A DNA stretch of 64,000 bases from Cyanophora paradoxa (taxonomy: Eukaryota; Glaucocystophyceae; Cyanophorales; Cyanophoraceae). Position 1 is the stretch's first letter; the number at the start of each line of letters is the position of its first letter. This document shows, piece after piece, positions 1-15,000 of this stretch. Position numbers and translations under genes: made by a program. Under the pieces are notes generated by a model. That model saw nothing but the letters and a program-made list of their open reading frames with translations. It was not told where the DNA came from and ran no database searches. Location: assembly GCA_004431415.1 (NCBI GenBank), contig QPMI01000395.1:434001-498000 (forward strand), in the 5' to 3' direction.

Positions 1-48
1 GTCAGAAGTGGGCAATTGTTTGCTGCACTCAAAGCCCGAAGGCACGCA

Positions 49-3000
49 CTAGGATACGAGGTCGAGAACGACGAACTTGCTGTCCATGCGGTGGAGATAC
101 GAGAAAATGTTGACCATGAACGAGTACACCGACGGCGACGGGACGCAGAACTGAGGAAATGAAACGTCATCGAAATGAACGAGGGCTAGCCCTGCGCGGC
201 TGCTGCAGGGCGCACCGGCTCTCCGACGGCCTGGCCGATGGAGATACCCTTCGAGTTCCTGATCACACACGTCTGGTTGATGTTGAGGTCTGTGCTGTTG
301 AGGCAGAGACCTGCGAAGACACGAGCTTGAGCAAGTACAAGCGCACAAGATCGAGCGCTCGGGGCGCATGAAATGAAACGGACCGCAGAAGTCGGGCACG
401 AGGCCAGCCGTGCACTCGCTGACGGCGAGGGTAAAGTTGATGGCTTGGGACTCGCGGAACGGGTCGTTGCTCGACAGATTCAGATGCAGTTCCTGGTACT
501 CAGATGCGCGCCGACTGCTCATCGAAACCGCGTAGGTCGCCGTCTGTCCCGGCGCGACCGTTTGCGTCGTCGTCGCGCCCACGCCGGCGATGACGAGCCA
601 CGAGGCCCCGTTGTAGGGGTTCTGGCTGGCGGCCGAAAGGCTCCAAGTCAGGTCCCGGTTGCCCTGGTTGGACACCGACAGGACGGTGCTGAAGGACTCC
701 CCTCGGACAAGGCTCGCGCTGAAGCCGGTGCGCGTCATGGCGAAGACTGGCGTCCGCACGGTGAGTCTGGGCGCTAGCGTGTAGTTGCCACGGAAGCTGT
801 TGCCGTAGACGACCAGCCCCGCAACGTTCACTCCGACCTTTTCCGGGGCGCCGTTGGCGGAGAACATGAACTCCACCAAGACGGATCCGTTTGCGGTGGG
901 TGGCAGCGTGCAGCCATGGGTGGTGCAGGCGCCGGTCGAGCCCTGAATCGCGTAGGCCATCCAGGGCGGCCGAGTCGCCGTGTCGAAGGCGAACGTCAGC
1001 TCACCGTCTCCGGTGTTCGAGAATGCGACGGCTTGGCTGTCGACGCCGTCTGGGTAGGGCAGGGCGAGCGTCTGGAGGCGTGGCACGTCCTGCACGGAAA
1101 GGATGCCGCGCTGCACGGTGAAGGTGTAGGTGACCGACAGAGTCACGGGAGTCACGGAGCCGGCAGAGGCGTAAGCGTTCGTCGAAATCTGCACAACGGT
1201 GGAAACGCTGCTGACGCTGCCCGTGTGGATGCTCTGGAGCTCGACGTGGACGCTGTCGGAGGCGCCGGCTGGGACCGAATCGTTGGCCGTCCTGCTCAGC
1301 GAGAGCCACGGCGGGAGGGCGGACGAGAGGCGCCAGGAGAGGACGCCGTCGCCGGCCTCGTTCGAGATCGTGAGCGTGGTTGAATTTGCCGCCGGCCAGA
1401 GCGTGACGAACGACGCCGAGCTGCCTGCCGGCTGCGCAATGGCAGCCGCCGCGCGGAGCACCGTGACGGTGAGGGCGACGCTCGTGTTCACGACGGGACG
1501 CCGGACGAATGTGACCGTCGCATTGCGATTCGTCAAGCCGAACGGCAGCTTTGAGCTTTCCGCCGCGACGAGGAGCGTAACATTTGCATTTACGGCAATC
1601 GCTGGGAAGTCGAGAGCACCGACGCCCACAAAGCCCGTCGGAAGGATGAGGCGGCCGTCGGAAGTGCTGGCGTCACCCACGTTCCTGATCGTGACCTCCA
1701 TGGGCACCGACGTGGCAGGGTACTGGACGGAGCCAAACTGGATCGGCGAGGCGACGGAGGCAACGGGCGTGTAGAAGCGAACGGAGACGTTCACAGAGAA
1801 GGACGTAGAGTCTCCGAGGGTAGCCCTCAGGCTGTTGCCACCTCCGATGGTCGCCACAGGCGGTCCGTCAGAGGTCTGATTGGACTGCAGAGCCGTGACC
1901 CGCACGAGCCGTGTCCCCTGCGGAGCGATCTCCAGAGATGTAATTACAGTACCCGTGACCGGGTCATTCAGGCGGATCCAGGACGGCATCGTAGGCGTCC
2001 ACGTGAGGTTTGCCAGGATCGGGTTAGCGATGAGGAGGGTCCCGGTCGCGTCGTCGGGGCGGACCGCCTCGATGTGGAGCGTCGTGTTGGGCTCGCGCTG
2101 CTCCAGGCGCACCACGTCCATCGTGAGGTTCACGGGCAGGCGCAGCGCGACGGCGCCGTCCACAACGAAGTCGACGTCCGTGTTGTTCTGCGCCATGTTT
2201 TTGTCCTTGAAAGTCAGAGTGATCGTCGTGTTGGCGTTGCCGGCGAGGACGAATTGCGAGGGCGACACGGCGAGCCAGGCGGTGGCCGAATTCACGACCG
2301 ATACGGTTTGCGGGAGCGGGTGCGGGTTGACGAGCTGGACCGAATCCGTCGGGTCCGTGATTGTGTTGAGCGTCCGGACACTGACGGACGACAGCGAGGG
2401 CCGAAGCTGCGGCACGTATGCCCGAGACACGACCTTCTGCAGTACATTGACTTGCGCGCGGGTGCCTGACCCGGACTCGCCAATGGCGGCGACTAGCGGC
2501 CACGTTTCATCCGACAGGGGCATCAAGGAGCCGACCGCCGTCACCGAGACGGTTACGTGCGTAAGGCGGTTCACGTTCGCGCTGGTCACGTTGCAGAGAA
2601 GCCAGGGGAGGCGGGTGAGGTCGAGCGTGAAGGCCAGGTCGGCGAACGAGAAGTCGTTGTGCAGGCGCAGCACGCGCGTCGTGTTGATCGGCGACAGCTG
2701 GCGGAGCTCGAGGTCCGATATGGCCGCGCCAGTGGCGACGTCCACCGCGCGCAGTGTTGCGTCGAAGACCGAGATGGAGACCTCGACTGTCAAGAGGAGG
2801 CCCTCCGCGTCCACTGCCAACAAAGTCAGAGCTGCCAATCAAAAGCATGACACATTCGAAAGAGTCACCTGTGATGGTCGCGGTATCCGTGTAGAAGGCA
2901 GAGGGATTCATCTGCCCAGACTTGATGTTGATCGCAAGGCTCACATTGCCTTTAGCCGGGATAACGGGCGCGGCGAGGACGGCCTCCAGCCAAGGCTTCC

Positions 3001-6000
3001 CGCTCTCCACAGAAACAGCAACTGCCGTGTCGGCAACGTTGTCACTCAAGTCCCTCACGTAAAGCATGCGGGTGATGTTCTCCGGGCGAATGATGTACGG
3101 CTCTTGCAGCACACGCGTCGAGAAACCGTCCCCCTTGAGGATGGTGATGATGGCTTCCTTCACGTTGACGTCGACTTGAACGGTGATGTTCGGGCTCCCG
3201 CGAAGGACCAGCCTCGCACGGGAGCTCGCGAGGCCGCCGTGCGACGTGTCGAGATTGACCGTGATGTTGAGCCGGACCAGGCCGAACGCGGGCAGCCGGC
3301 CAGAGGTGGGGCTCAGCGAGAGCCACGACGGAATTGACTGCAACGCGAAAGAGAACGGCGTGTCGAAGTCCATCTTGTTTTCGAGCACTATCTCGCGCGT
3401 GCGATTCTCTTGACTGGCTGTGCGCTGCAGCGGGCAGTCAGCAACCGAGCACGAAGATCGCGGGCTCATGATAAAACCCAATCGGCCGACTAACCTTGAT
3501 GTCCTCGTACTTAATCTCGCCTGGCGAGACCTGCACGTCCGGCGAGATGATTTTGAATGAGAGGTGGAGAGACAGAGGAAGTCCTCCTTGCGTGCCCTGC
3601 AAATGAACAAACATCAGGGCACGCACTATCCAATAAATGGCACATCTTTATGGCAACAACGCACGTTAAGGATGATCTCTGTGATGTTACGGAAGAACGA
3701 CGGATCTTCCGTGTATAGTGTAACGGTGATCGCCTGGCTCGCGCCCGGCTCGAGTCGCCCGGCCAAAGGCACCACGGAGAGGTACGTCGGGAGCGCGTCA
3801 AAGCGGAAGTCGAAGGCAGTCCAGAGGCCGTTGCGGAAGACGGTTCCGTTCGAGCCGGTGCGCGGCTCGATCGCAGTGATCGTGAGCGCGCTCGGGTCGC
3901 CGGCGTGGTAGACGTTCGGAGAGCCCACGCGCACGGTGACGTTGAAGGAGGACGGCACCCCCTTGCGCTCGCCGATGCCGAAGACGCTGTACGCGACGAC
4001 GAAGGTCTGCAGCTCGGGCGCTGCGGCAGGCACGTCCGCGCTCGCGAGAGCGACCCTGATGGAGGCCGTCGACAACACATCGGCCAACGAGAACGAGAGC
4101 GGCGCGATCGTAATGAAGGGCGGCAGGCTCGAGGCGTTGATGGCGACGGTCACGCCGACGAGCGCCGTGGCAGGCAGCGACGCTGCAATGCTCGCGGAGA
4201 CGTTGTCCGGGCGGAGGGCCGAGAGCGAGATCGAGGTCTCGCTGAGGACCACCTGCGGCCTGCGGACGCGTGCCGTGATGGTGATCCTGTTCGCGAGCCA
4301 CGGGCGGCCCTGCGCACAAATTATGAATCAGGTTTTGTTTTCCGGGGACCGAACAGTTATCGAGGAGCGCACGGCAATCTCTCCAACGAGCGTGACCGAG
4401 TCCGACTCGGCGGTCATGAGCGTCGAGTCTACATCGAACCGCAACGCGATCGAAGAGTTGGCCGGGATCGTGAAGTTCTGAGCCAGCGAGCCGTCCGGAA
4501 GGGCGATGGCGAGGTACGGCGGAATGAGCGTCGTGTTGAGCCGGATCTCGATGTCCAGAGGCTGGTTGTTGGTGACCGTCGTCGTGCCGTTGGCGCGGTT
4601 CGGGAACGTGGCGACGATGGCCACGGTCGCCTGGCTGACGGAGACGCGATCGAGGGCGTACACCGCGCGGAACGGAAGCTGGTACGGGAGCGACGCCTGC
4701 ACATCGGCGCCGCGCACGCCGTACGAGATAGCGCCCGAGTTGACTTGTGTGACCGCCCGATCCGTGTCGAAGGCCCAGAACAGCGTCTCAGACGCGTTGG
4801 CGGCAATGGCGAGAGTCAGTTGCGAAGGCGTCAGCCAGAGGCCGAATGTCGGGTGCGTAGGCAGAGTCAGGCCGTCGATTTGGAACACGATGGGATAACT
4901 AAAACAAACAGTCAATAAGCAACCGCGCACGCAGAAGATGAAATGACACGCACTCGTTCGGGTTGGTGATCGTAATGGTGTGGTTGATGATGCCCGGGCC
5001 GAAGCCACGGACGTCTAGCCCCGCCGACGGAGCGAAGTCCACGCGCGGAACGCGCACATCCACAGCGACGGGCACGCCAAGCGTGGGCAGGGCAGCGGCC
5101 GGCACCGACAGGGGCGCCACCGTCGCGTTCAAGACCGTTTCGTTGCGCGAAACGACCCGCGCGAGAGCGTTGTTCAACGCCGTCAGCGTAACGGTGAAGT
5201 TGGCGCCAGGCAGCAGGGTGAATTCGGCGGGGGACGCGAGGAGCCAAGAAGGCAGCGACGCCGTCGCGAGGCGGACGGCCTGCTCGGCGCCCTCGAAGCT
5301 GTACGGGTTGCCGTACACGATGGAAAGCTGGGCATCATTCGGCTGAGAGAGCACCAGCAGGGCCGCGGTTGGCTCCACGACGGCCGGCACCCTAGTCTCC
5401 AGGCTCAGACTGAAGGACACGTTCGCGAAATTGCTGCGCTCAAGCAGACCAACGACCGACTGCGCGAGGCTGCCATTGTACTCGAGCGGGAAGCTGCCGG
5501 ACGAGAAAGTGACGTTGACAGTGTAGTTCGCAAGAGGCGAGACGGTAGCCGTCGGCGGGTCGAGCGAGACCCAAGCGGGCAGGCAGCAGCGGAAGTCGAA
5601 TTCGATGGGCGCCCACGCGATCGGGTTGGAGAACTCCAGACGGGAAGAGCGAGCCGCCGGGAGGATGGCAGTGATTTGGACCGCGTTCAGGACTGTCAGC
5701 GTCGGAGTGCGCGTCTCGGCCGTCAGGTTGACCGAGACGAGCGCGGTGCCGCCCTCAATCGAGAGCGCGAGCGTGAAGTTATCGTAGTCCTCCGCCAATC
5801 CCATGGTGACCAGCGTCAGCGTCAAATTCAGAGTCCCCAGCGGAGGCACGCTGCCCGCCGCCGGTTCCACAGCGAACCAGGCCGGAAGGCCCTGCGCCGG
5901 GGCAACCACTTCGAACGCCACCGGCACGAAGTCGATCTGGAAAGGGAACCGTCAAGAAAAAGCAGGTGGGTGCAGGCAGAGGATCGAGAAACCACGCACG

Positions 6001-9000
6001 GGGTTCGAGAGCAGCAGCTCGTACGTGTAGTTGAGGGGCCGCAGGCCGCGGAGGGCGAGAGCGCCCGGGGACGGGACGACGGTCGGGTCCGCGACCATCA
6101 GGTCGTAGTGGAACGAGCCCTGCCGCGGGAGAGTCAGAGTCAGGGCACGTGGGAGCTCTGAGCGTGAATTTCAAGTGGAAGAAGCGGCGCACGGGGTACG
6201 CGAAGTCGCCGGGCTCAAGCCCGCGAGAGACGGCGTACGTGACCTCAAAGCTGGCGAGGCCACTCCTCGGCAGCAGCGTCGTGTTGAGCTCGATTGCGAG
6301 CTCGACCGTGCTATTGGCGGGCACGACAAAGACTGCCGGATAGACGACCGCGACCTCAGCAGAAGCCACCGACCCGTTGAGCAGAATGGACGAGAAGGCG
6401 ACAACAATCGGCTCCGGGAACGGGTTGGAGGCGTTGATGGACACGTTGAAGCGCTTGTTGTACAGCGCGGAGGAGAAGCGGTCCGCGATGCGGACGCGTG
6501 GCGTCTGGACATCGACGGTCACGTTGACGGAAGACGGATAGAAAGCGGCCAAGCTGGCGTCCGAGACCGCATAGAGAGCGGGGAAGGTCCGATGCCCATC
6601 CGCCGTCACGTTCTCCGCGAGGAGACGAGCTGAAACGTTCATGCGTTCACCGGGGCCCAGCATGCCGTCCGCGGGAAGGGCGACGAGCGGCCACGACGAA
6701 TCGTTCAGGAAAGCAAACTGCAAGGGCGACACCAACATGAGAAGCAAGCAGAACCGGATGCATGCAGACGGTTGGGGCGCACCGTCACGTTCGAGAACGA
6801 AACCGGGTTGAAGATCTCAAACGAGAAGGTGAGCGCGCTCGAGCGCAGGCGCGTTCCCAGCTCCACGGGCGACGGTGCGAAGCCCAAGGCCGGGTCGAGG
6901 GCGGAGACGTTGACCGAGAAAGCGAAGACGGTCTCGTTGAACCCGTCGCGGCGGCGGATGCCGGCGACCTGCACGAAATCCTGCGCCGGTGCCGAAGCCG
7001 AGAGGAATTCCACCGTGAAAGACGACGTGGACATCACGGGGAGGACGCCGGCCGCCGGCGTAACCGCGATCCACGACGCGTTCAGGACCTGCAGCTCGAA
7101 CGGCACGTCCAGGTCAAACGTGTTGTTCACCTCCACGCGCTGCGAGCTGGCGACCGGCCGGAGGTGCGAGAAAGCGAGCGCGGACGGGACGGCGTCGAAA
7201 AGCGCGCGGTACACGCGGACTGCGACCTTGAAGAGGTCGGACTTGACCTCGTAGACGCCCTCGCGGCCGTACACGCGAAGCGAGCACGCGACGGAGAAGG
7301 ATGACGCGTAGCCGTACGGCAGGACCCCCGAGTCGAGGGTGAGCCGGAATGTGCCCACGCTTCCAGGGGCCAGCCGCGAGGCGTTGGCCGGGGAGGCCTC
7401 CAGGAACGCCGATCCATTCAACGCCGCGTCCGCCACAAACGGCCAGGCCGACGCGAAAACGCCGACGTCGATCGCGTATTCCATGACATTTGTAACGTTG
7501 ACGTAGTGGTCGACGCGGTCTGGCTTGTACGCCACAATCGCAAATACAGAAGGGCTTCCGACAACGTCTGTCGGCTTCAGCACTTGGACAGATACGGACG
7601 TGGCAGCCACGACGACGCCTGCTGCCCGAAGAGTGATTCGAGCGATACCTCTGCTGCGTAGAGCGACGAACTGAACGGAAGCGGAGCTGACAAGAACACC
7701 AGAGGTCGCCAAAATGACTCCACGGGTGGATTCGATGGAGAAGGCATCAAAGAAGACGGGCGCTCCATTCTTCGCGAACGTAAAGTTGCATCGGGTCGAC
7801 TCGCCTGCCCAAACGGCAAGGTCGTCACACACGATCGATGAGGTGCGATCAGGCACAGCTGCGGTGATAAAAAACGATTAGCAGAGGGTAGCGAGAGAAA
7901 TCCCACGGCTGGGCGAAAACTGACAGAGAATATCAATGCGCGAAGAAGCGACCATAATGCTGAAGTTGAATGCCCTAACAACGCGAATGTCGACACCGGT
8001 CGAATTAGTTCCGTTCGAAGAGCCAGCCCACACGCTGAACACGAAAGCGGACGAGGAAGAGCTTCCCAACGAAACTGTACGGGTGCCATTGCTTGCAAGT
8101 ACCACCACGAGCTCCGATGGATTGACAATTACAGCGACACCGCACGAACGAAGCTCCAGTGTGCAGTTGAGCAACGTGTTCGGCCGCACGACCGTCTTCT
8201 CGCACAGCAGCGTCGACGTGCTGTCCGGCACCGCATCTGCGCGCAGCAAAGGCGTCGGAAACGTGCATGCCCAAATCACATAACTGGACGTCGCTGCTTA
8301 TGATCAGGCGCACCTCTGGGCTTGGGCGCGGCGCCCGTCGCCGGCCAGGACGGCGGCGACGGCCAGTTTGGCTTCGGGAAGAGCGTTCCCAGCTCGAACA
8401 CGAACGCCGACACCGCCACCAGCACCTCTTCACGGCCTTCCACCACCAGCCGCAGCGTCGCCGAGCTCGCCCCCAGCGCCGCCCGCCGCGAGTCCAGCGT
8501 CACTGCCAGCTCCACGCTCTCGTTCGGGCCCACCGAGCCCCGCCGCGGCCACACCTGCACGTGCGCCGGTACGCTCGCCTCGTCCACCTCGAACGAAACC
8601 GCCGTGAACTCAGCTGGGTTCCGCAGCCGCAGCCGCTGCATGGATGAACGCGGCCGCGGCGCGCTGAACTTCAGCTCCGCTGCGCTCGCCTCCAGCCGCG
8701 CGGGCACCACCGTCACGTTCACCCCCGACGACCGCGCCGGGAACCGCAGCTCGCCAGGCACCCGCGACGACGACGCCTCCCCGTCCACCGCCACCAGCCG
8801 CGTCCCGTCCAGCACGCCGACGCCCGCGCCCCGCACCAGCGCCGTCGCCGCCGCCTGCCCGCGCGCCGGCACCACCACCGTGGACGGCCACACCGACACC
8901 GCCGGCTCGCTCCGTGCAAAGATCGCCACCACCGGCGACCCCAGCGGGTTCGTCAGCCGCATCTCCACTTGCGACACCTGCGTCGACAGCACCGAGACGG

Positions 9001-12000
9001 CGCCCAACAGCAGCTCCACGCTCAGCTGCGGCGTCTGCAGGTCCACCGACAGGTTGAACGCCATCGGGTACTTCCGCAGGCCCCAGCCCCAGCCCCAGTC
9101 CGCATCCGCCAGATCCAACATCACCGGCACCGCCTGCGGGCCGTCCAGCACCACGCTCGCCGACGGCACCTCCGCCTCCACGGGAAGCGCCGCCCCAGCC
9201 TCGACGCGGTCCGACGCCGGCCACAGCCGCCCCGTCGAGTTCGCCGACACCGCGTACGCCACCGCCGCGAACGAGTACGGGTTCCGGAGCACCACGGGCT
9301 TGCTCATCCGCCTCGCTCGCAGCAGCACGCCGAAGTCCGTGTTCTGCGCCTCCAGGCGCGGCGTACGCGCCTCCGACGCCAGCGGCACCGCAAAGACCGC
9401 GAGCTCTGTCCCGTTCGCCAGCCGGCGCCTGCCCGTGATCGTTTCGCTGACCAGGTCATCTGCTTGATACTCGCTGAGCACCGTCACCTCCAGATAGGCG
9501 GAGCCGTTGGCCGCAAGATACACAGTCGACGGCTGCACCGACACGAACGGCACCGTTGCGCCCACCGACATGACCATGCTCACGGGCTTCGCGTTGATGA
9601 CCCGCATCCACATCGGACGCGCGACTGGCCGCAGCTGTGTCACGTTCAGGCTCGCAGGCTCCGTCTCGAACCGCGCCTCGAACGACTCCGCAGTCACCGA
9701 GAAGAGCGTCACGGCCAGCGCCCCCGTCGCCCGCGGCGCCTTGATCACGCCACGCACGGGGATCGCGCCGAGCGGCGTGAGCAGCCCCGGCGCCGCCCGC
9801 CACGATACGAAGGTTGCATTGATGTGCACAGATTGCTGCGACCCCAGTGTCCCGTTGCTCGGCGACACCGACAGCCATGACGAGAGCGGCTCCACGGAGC
9901 GGTCCGCCGACCAGTCGATCGCGAAGTCCGTCGGGTTGCTGCGCGACCCTCCGTCAGCGCCCCGAATCCCCGACGACAGCCAACAGCCCACCGCACCTCA
10001 CGTTGAGGAGCACCGTCTGCGTGTCGAGGTGGAAGACCTGGAAGCCCACTTGCCGAGGCGAGACCACGATGTCGTTGACAGTGAGCACCTCCACGCGGAT
10101 AGTGGTTCTCGCCACCACCTTCCCGTTCGCGAGAGCAACAATGACAGCGTTTCCGCGCGACCGTCCAGCGAGGAACACGAAGGACGTAGAGCTGAAGATC
10201 GACGGCAGCTCCCCCGACACCTCGCCATTTCTCACGGCCAGCGACACGCCATCCCAGGCCACCGCCGCCCCGGCCCGCCGCAGCTGGAGCGTGCACGTCG
10301 TCGTCTCGCTGCCCCACAGGCCCGTCGAGCTGCAGTGCAGGCTCGAGCTCTGGTCCGGCATCCCTGCGCCCCGCGTCCCGCATCAGCTCCTGAGCTGCCG
10401 CCCGCCGCCCCGCAAAACGCACCCAGCATCTCGAGGGCGAACGAAGCCAGACGTCCCGCCGTCAAGTTGAAGCCAACGCGCTCCGCGACGACCGTTGCAT
10501 TGGCCGTCGCGTTCGTCGCGTTCGCGGCCCCGCCGATGGGCACGCTCAGGAAGAACTCGTGGGAGGCCAGCGGCCCGAGCCACACGCTGTTGCCGGTCGC
10601 ATTGCGCCCCGAGATCACCGCCACCCGCAGCGACGACGGGTCCGCCTGCACGGGCACCCCGCAGGACCGCAGCGCCAGCGTGCAGTTGAGCAACGTGTTC
10701 GGCCGCACGACCGTCTTCTCGCACAGCAGCGTCGACGTGCTGTCCGGCACCGCATCTGCGCGCAGCAAAGGCGTCGGAAACGTGCATGCCCAAATCACAT
10801 AACTGGACGTCGCTGCTCATGATCAGGCGCACCTCTGGGCTTAGGCGCGGCGCCCGTCGCCGGCCAGGACGGCGGCGACGGCCAGTTTGGCTTCGGGAAG
10901 AGCGTTCCCAGCTCGAACACGAACGCCGACACCGCCACCAGCACCTCTTCACGGCCTTCCACCACCAGCCGCAGCGTCGCCGAGCTCGCCCCCAGCGCCG
11001 CCCGCCGCGAGTCCAGCGTCACTGCCAGCTCCACGCTCCCGTTCGGGCCCACCGAGCCCCGCCGCGGCCACACCTCCACGTGCGCCGGTATGCTCGCCTC
11101 GTCCACCTCGAACGAAACCGCCGTGAACTCAGCTGGGTTCCGCAGCCGCAGTCGCTGCATGGATGAACGCGGCCGCGGCGCGCTGAACTTCAGCTCCGCC
11201 GCGCTCGCCTCCAGCCGCGCGGGCACCACCGTCACGTTCACCCCCGACGACCGCGCCGGGAACCGCAGCTCGCCAGGCACCCGCGACGACGACGCCTCCC
11301 CGTCCACCGCCACCAGCCGCGTCCCGTCCAGCACGCCGACGCCCGCGCCCCGCACCAGCGCCGTCGCCGCCGCCTGCCCGCGCGCCGGCACCACCACCGT
11401 GGACGGCCACACCGACACCGCCGGCTCGCTCCGCGCGAAGATCGCCACCACCGGCGACCCCAGCGGGTTCGTCAGCCGCATCTCCACTTGCGACACCTGC
11501 GTCGACAGCACCGAGACGGCGCCCGACAGCAGCTCCACGCCCAGCTGCGGCGTCTGCAGGTCCACCGACAGGTTGAACGCCATCGGGTACTTCCGCAGGC
11601 CCCAGCCCCAGCCCCAGTCCGCATCCGCCAGATCCAACATCACCGGCACCGCCTGCGGGCCGTCCAGCACCACGCTCGCCGACGGCACCTCCGCCTCCAC
11701 GGGAAGCGCCGCCCCAGCCTCGACGCGGTCCGACGCCGGCCACAGCCGCCCCGTCGAGTTCGCCGACACCGCGTACGCCACCGCCGCGAACGAGTACGGG
11801 TTCCGGAGCACCACGGGCTTGCTCATCCGCCTCGCTCGCAGCAGCACGCCGAAGTCCGTGTTCTGCGCCTCCAGGCGCGGCGTACGCGCCTCCGACGCCA
11901 GCGGCACCGCAAAGACCGCGAGCTCTGTCCCGTTCGCCAGCCGGCGCCTGCCCGTGATCGTTTCGCTGACCAGGTCATCTGCTTGATACTCGCTGAGCAC

Positions 12001-15000
12001 CGTCACCTCCAGATAGGCGGAGCCGTTGGCCGCAAGATACACAGTCGACGGCTGCACCGACACGAACGGCACCGATGCGCCCACCGACATGACCATGCTC
12101 ACGGGCTTCGCGTTGATGACCCGCATCCACATCGGACGCGCGACTGGCCGCAGCTGTGTCACGTTCAGGCTCGCAGGCTCCGTCTCGAACCGCGCCTCGA
12201 ACGACTCCGCAGTCACCGAGAAGAGCGTCACGGCCAGCGCCCCCGTCGCCCGCGGCGCCTTGATCACGCCCCGCACGGGGATCGCGCCGAGCGGCGTGAG
12301 CAGCCCCGGCGCCGCCCGCCACGATACGAAGGTTGCATTGATGTGCACAGACTGCCGCGACCCCAGTGTCCCGTTGCTCGGCGACACCGACAGCCATGAC
12401 GAGAGCGGCTCCACGGAGCGGTCCGCCGACCAGTCGATCGCGAAGTCCGTCGGGTTGCTGCGCGACCCTCCATCAGCGCCCTGAATCCCCGACGACAGCC
12501 AACAGCCCACCGCACCTCACGTTGAGGAGCACCGTCTGCGTGTCGAGGTGGAAGACCTGGAAGCCCACTTGCCGAGGCGAGACCACGATGTCGTTGACAG
12601 TAAGGACCTCCACTCGGATAGTGGTTCTCGCCACCACCTTCCCGTTCGCGAGAGCAACAATGACAGCGTTTCCACGCGAGCCGCCGGCGCGGAACACGAA
12701 GGAAGTCGAGCTGAAGACCGGCGGAAGCTCCCCCGACACCTCGCCGTTCGTCACGGCCAGCGAAACGCCGTCCCATGCCACCGCCGCCCCGGCCCGCCGC
12801 AGCTGGAGCGTGCACGTCGTCGTCTCGCTGCCCCACAGGCCCGTCGAGCTGCAGTGCAGGCTCGAGCTCTGGTCCGGCATCCCTGCGCCCCGCGTCCCGC
12901 ATCAGCTCCTGAGCTGCCGCCCGCCGCCCCGCAAAACGCACCCAGCATCTCGAGGGCGAACGAAGCCAGACGTCCCGCCGTCAAGTTGAAGCCAACGCGC
13001 TCCGCGACGACCGTTGCATTGGCCGTCGCGTTCGTCGCGTTCGCGGCCCCGCCGATGGGCACGCTCAGGAAGAACTCGTGGGAGGCCAGCGGCCCGAGCC
13101 ACACGCTGTTGCCGGTCGCATTGCGCCCCGAGATCACCGCCACCCGCAGCGACGACGGGTCCGCCTGCACGGGCACCCCGCAGGACCGCAGCGCCAGCGT
13201 GCAGTTGAGCAACGTGTTCGGCCGCACGACCGTCTTCTCGCACAGCAGCGTCGACGTGCTGTCCGGCACCGCATCTGCGCGCAGCAAAGGCGTCGGAAAC
13301 GTGCATGCCCAAATCACATAACTGGACGTCGCTGCTCATGATCAGGCGCACCTCTGGGCTTAGGCGCGGCGCCCGTCGCCGGCCAGGACGGCGGCGACGG
13401 CCAGTTTGGCTTCGGGAAGAGCGTTCCCAGCTCGAACACGAACGCCGACACCGCCACCAGCACCTCTTCACGGCCTTCCACCACCAGCCGCAGCGTCGCC
13501 GAGCTCGCCCCCAGCGCCGCCCGCCGCGAGTCCAGCGTCACTGCCAGCTCCACGCTCCCGTTCGGGCCCACCGAGCCCCGCCGCGGCCACACCTGCACGT
13601 GCGCCGGTACGCTCGCCTCGTCCACCTCGAACGAAACCGCCGTGAACTCAGCTGGGTTCCGCAGCCGCAGCCGCTGCATGGATGAACGCGGCCGCGGCGC
13701 GCTGAACTTGAGCTCCGCTGCGCTCGCCTCCAGCCGCGCGGGCACCACCGTCACGTTCACCCCCGACGACCGCGCCGGGAACCGCAGCTCGCCAGGCACC
13801 CGCGACGACGACGCCTCCCCGTCCACCGCCACCAGCCGCGTCCCGTCCAGCACGCCGACGCCCGCGCCCCGCACCAGCGCCGTCGCCGCCGCCTGCCCGC
13901 GCGCCGGCACCACCACCGTGGACGGCCACACCGACACCGCCGGCTCGCTCCGCGCGAAGATCGCCACCACCGGCGACCCCAGCGGGTTCGTCAGCCGCAT
14001 CTCCACTTGCGACACCTGCGTCGACAGCACCGAGACGGCGCTAGACAGCAGTTCCACGCTCAGCTGCGGCGTCTGCAGGTCCACCGACAGGTTGAACGCC
14101 ATCGGGTACTTCCGCAGGCCCCAGCCCCAGCCCCAGTCCGCATCCGCCAGATCCAACATCACCGGCACCGCCTGCGGGCCGTCCAGCACCACGCTCGCCG
14201 ACGGCACCTCCGCCTCCACGGGAAGCGCCGCCCCAGCCTCGACGCGGTCCGACGCCGGCCACAGCCGCCCGTCGAGTTCGCCGACACCGCGTACGCCACC
14301 GCCGCGAACGAGTACGGGTTCCGGAGCACCACGGGCTTGCTCATCCGCCTCGCTCGCAGCAGCACGCCGAAGTCCGTGTTCTGCGCCTCCAGGCGCGGCG
14401 TACGCGCCTCCGACGCCAGCGGCACCGCAAAGACCGCGAGCTCTGTCCCGTTCGCCAGCCGGCGCCTGCCCGTGATCGTTTCGCTGACCAGGTCATCTGC
14501 TTGATACTCGCTGAGCACCGTCACCTCCAGATAGGCGGAGCCGTTGGCCGCAAGATACACAGTCGACGGCTGCACCGACACGAACGGCACCGTTGCGCCC
14601 ACCGACATGACCATGCTCACGGGCTTCGCGTTGATGACCCGCATCCACATCGGACGCGCGACTGGCCGCAGCTGTGTCACGTTCAGGCTCGCAGGCTCCG
14701 TCTCGAACCGCGCCTCGAACGACTCCGCAGTCACCGAGAAGAGCGTCACGGCCAGCGCCCCCGTCGCCCGCGGCGCCTTGATCACGCCCCGCACGGGGAT
14801 CGCGCCGAGCGGCGTGAGCAGCCCCGGCGCCGCCCGCCACGATACGAAGGTTGCATTGATGTGCACAGACTGCTGCGGCGCCAGCGTCCCGTTGCTCGGC
14901 GACACCGACAGCCACGACAAGAGCGGCTCCACGGAGCGGTCCGCCGACCAGTCGATCGCGAAGTCCGTCGGGTTGCTGCGCGACCCTCCATCAGCGCCCT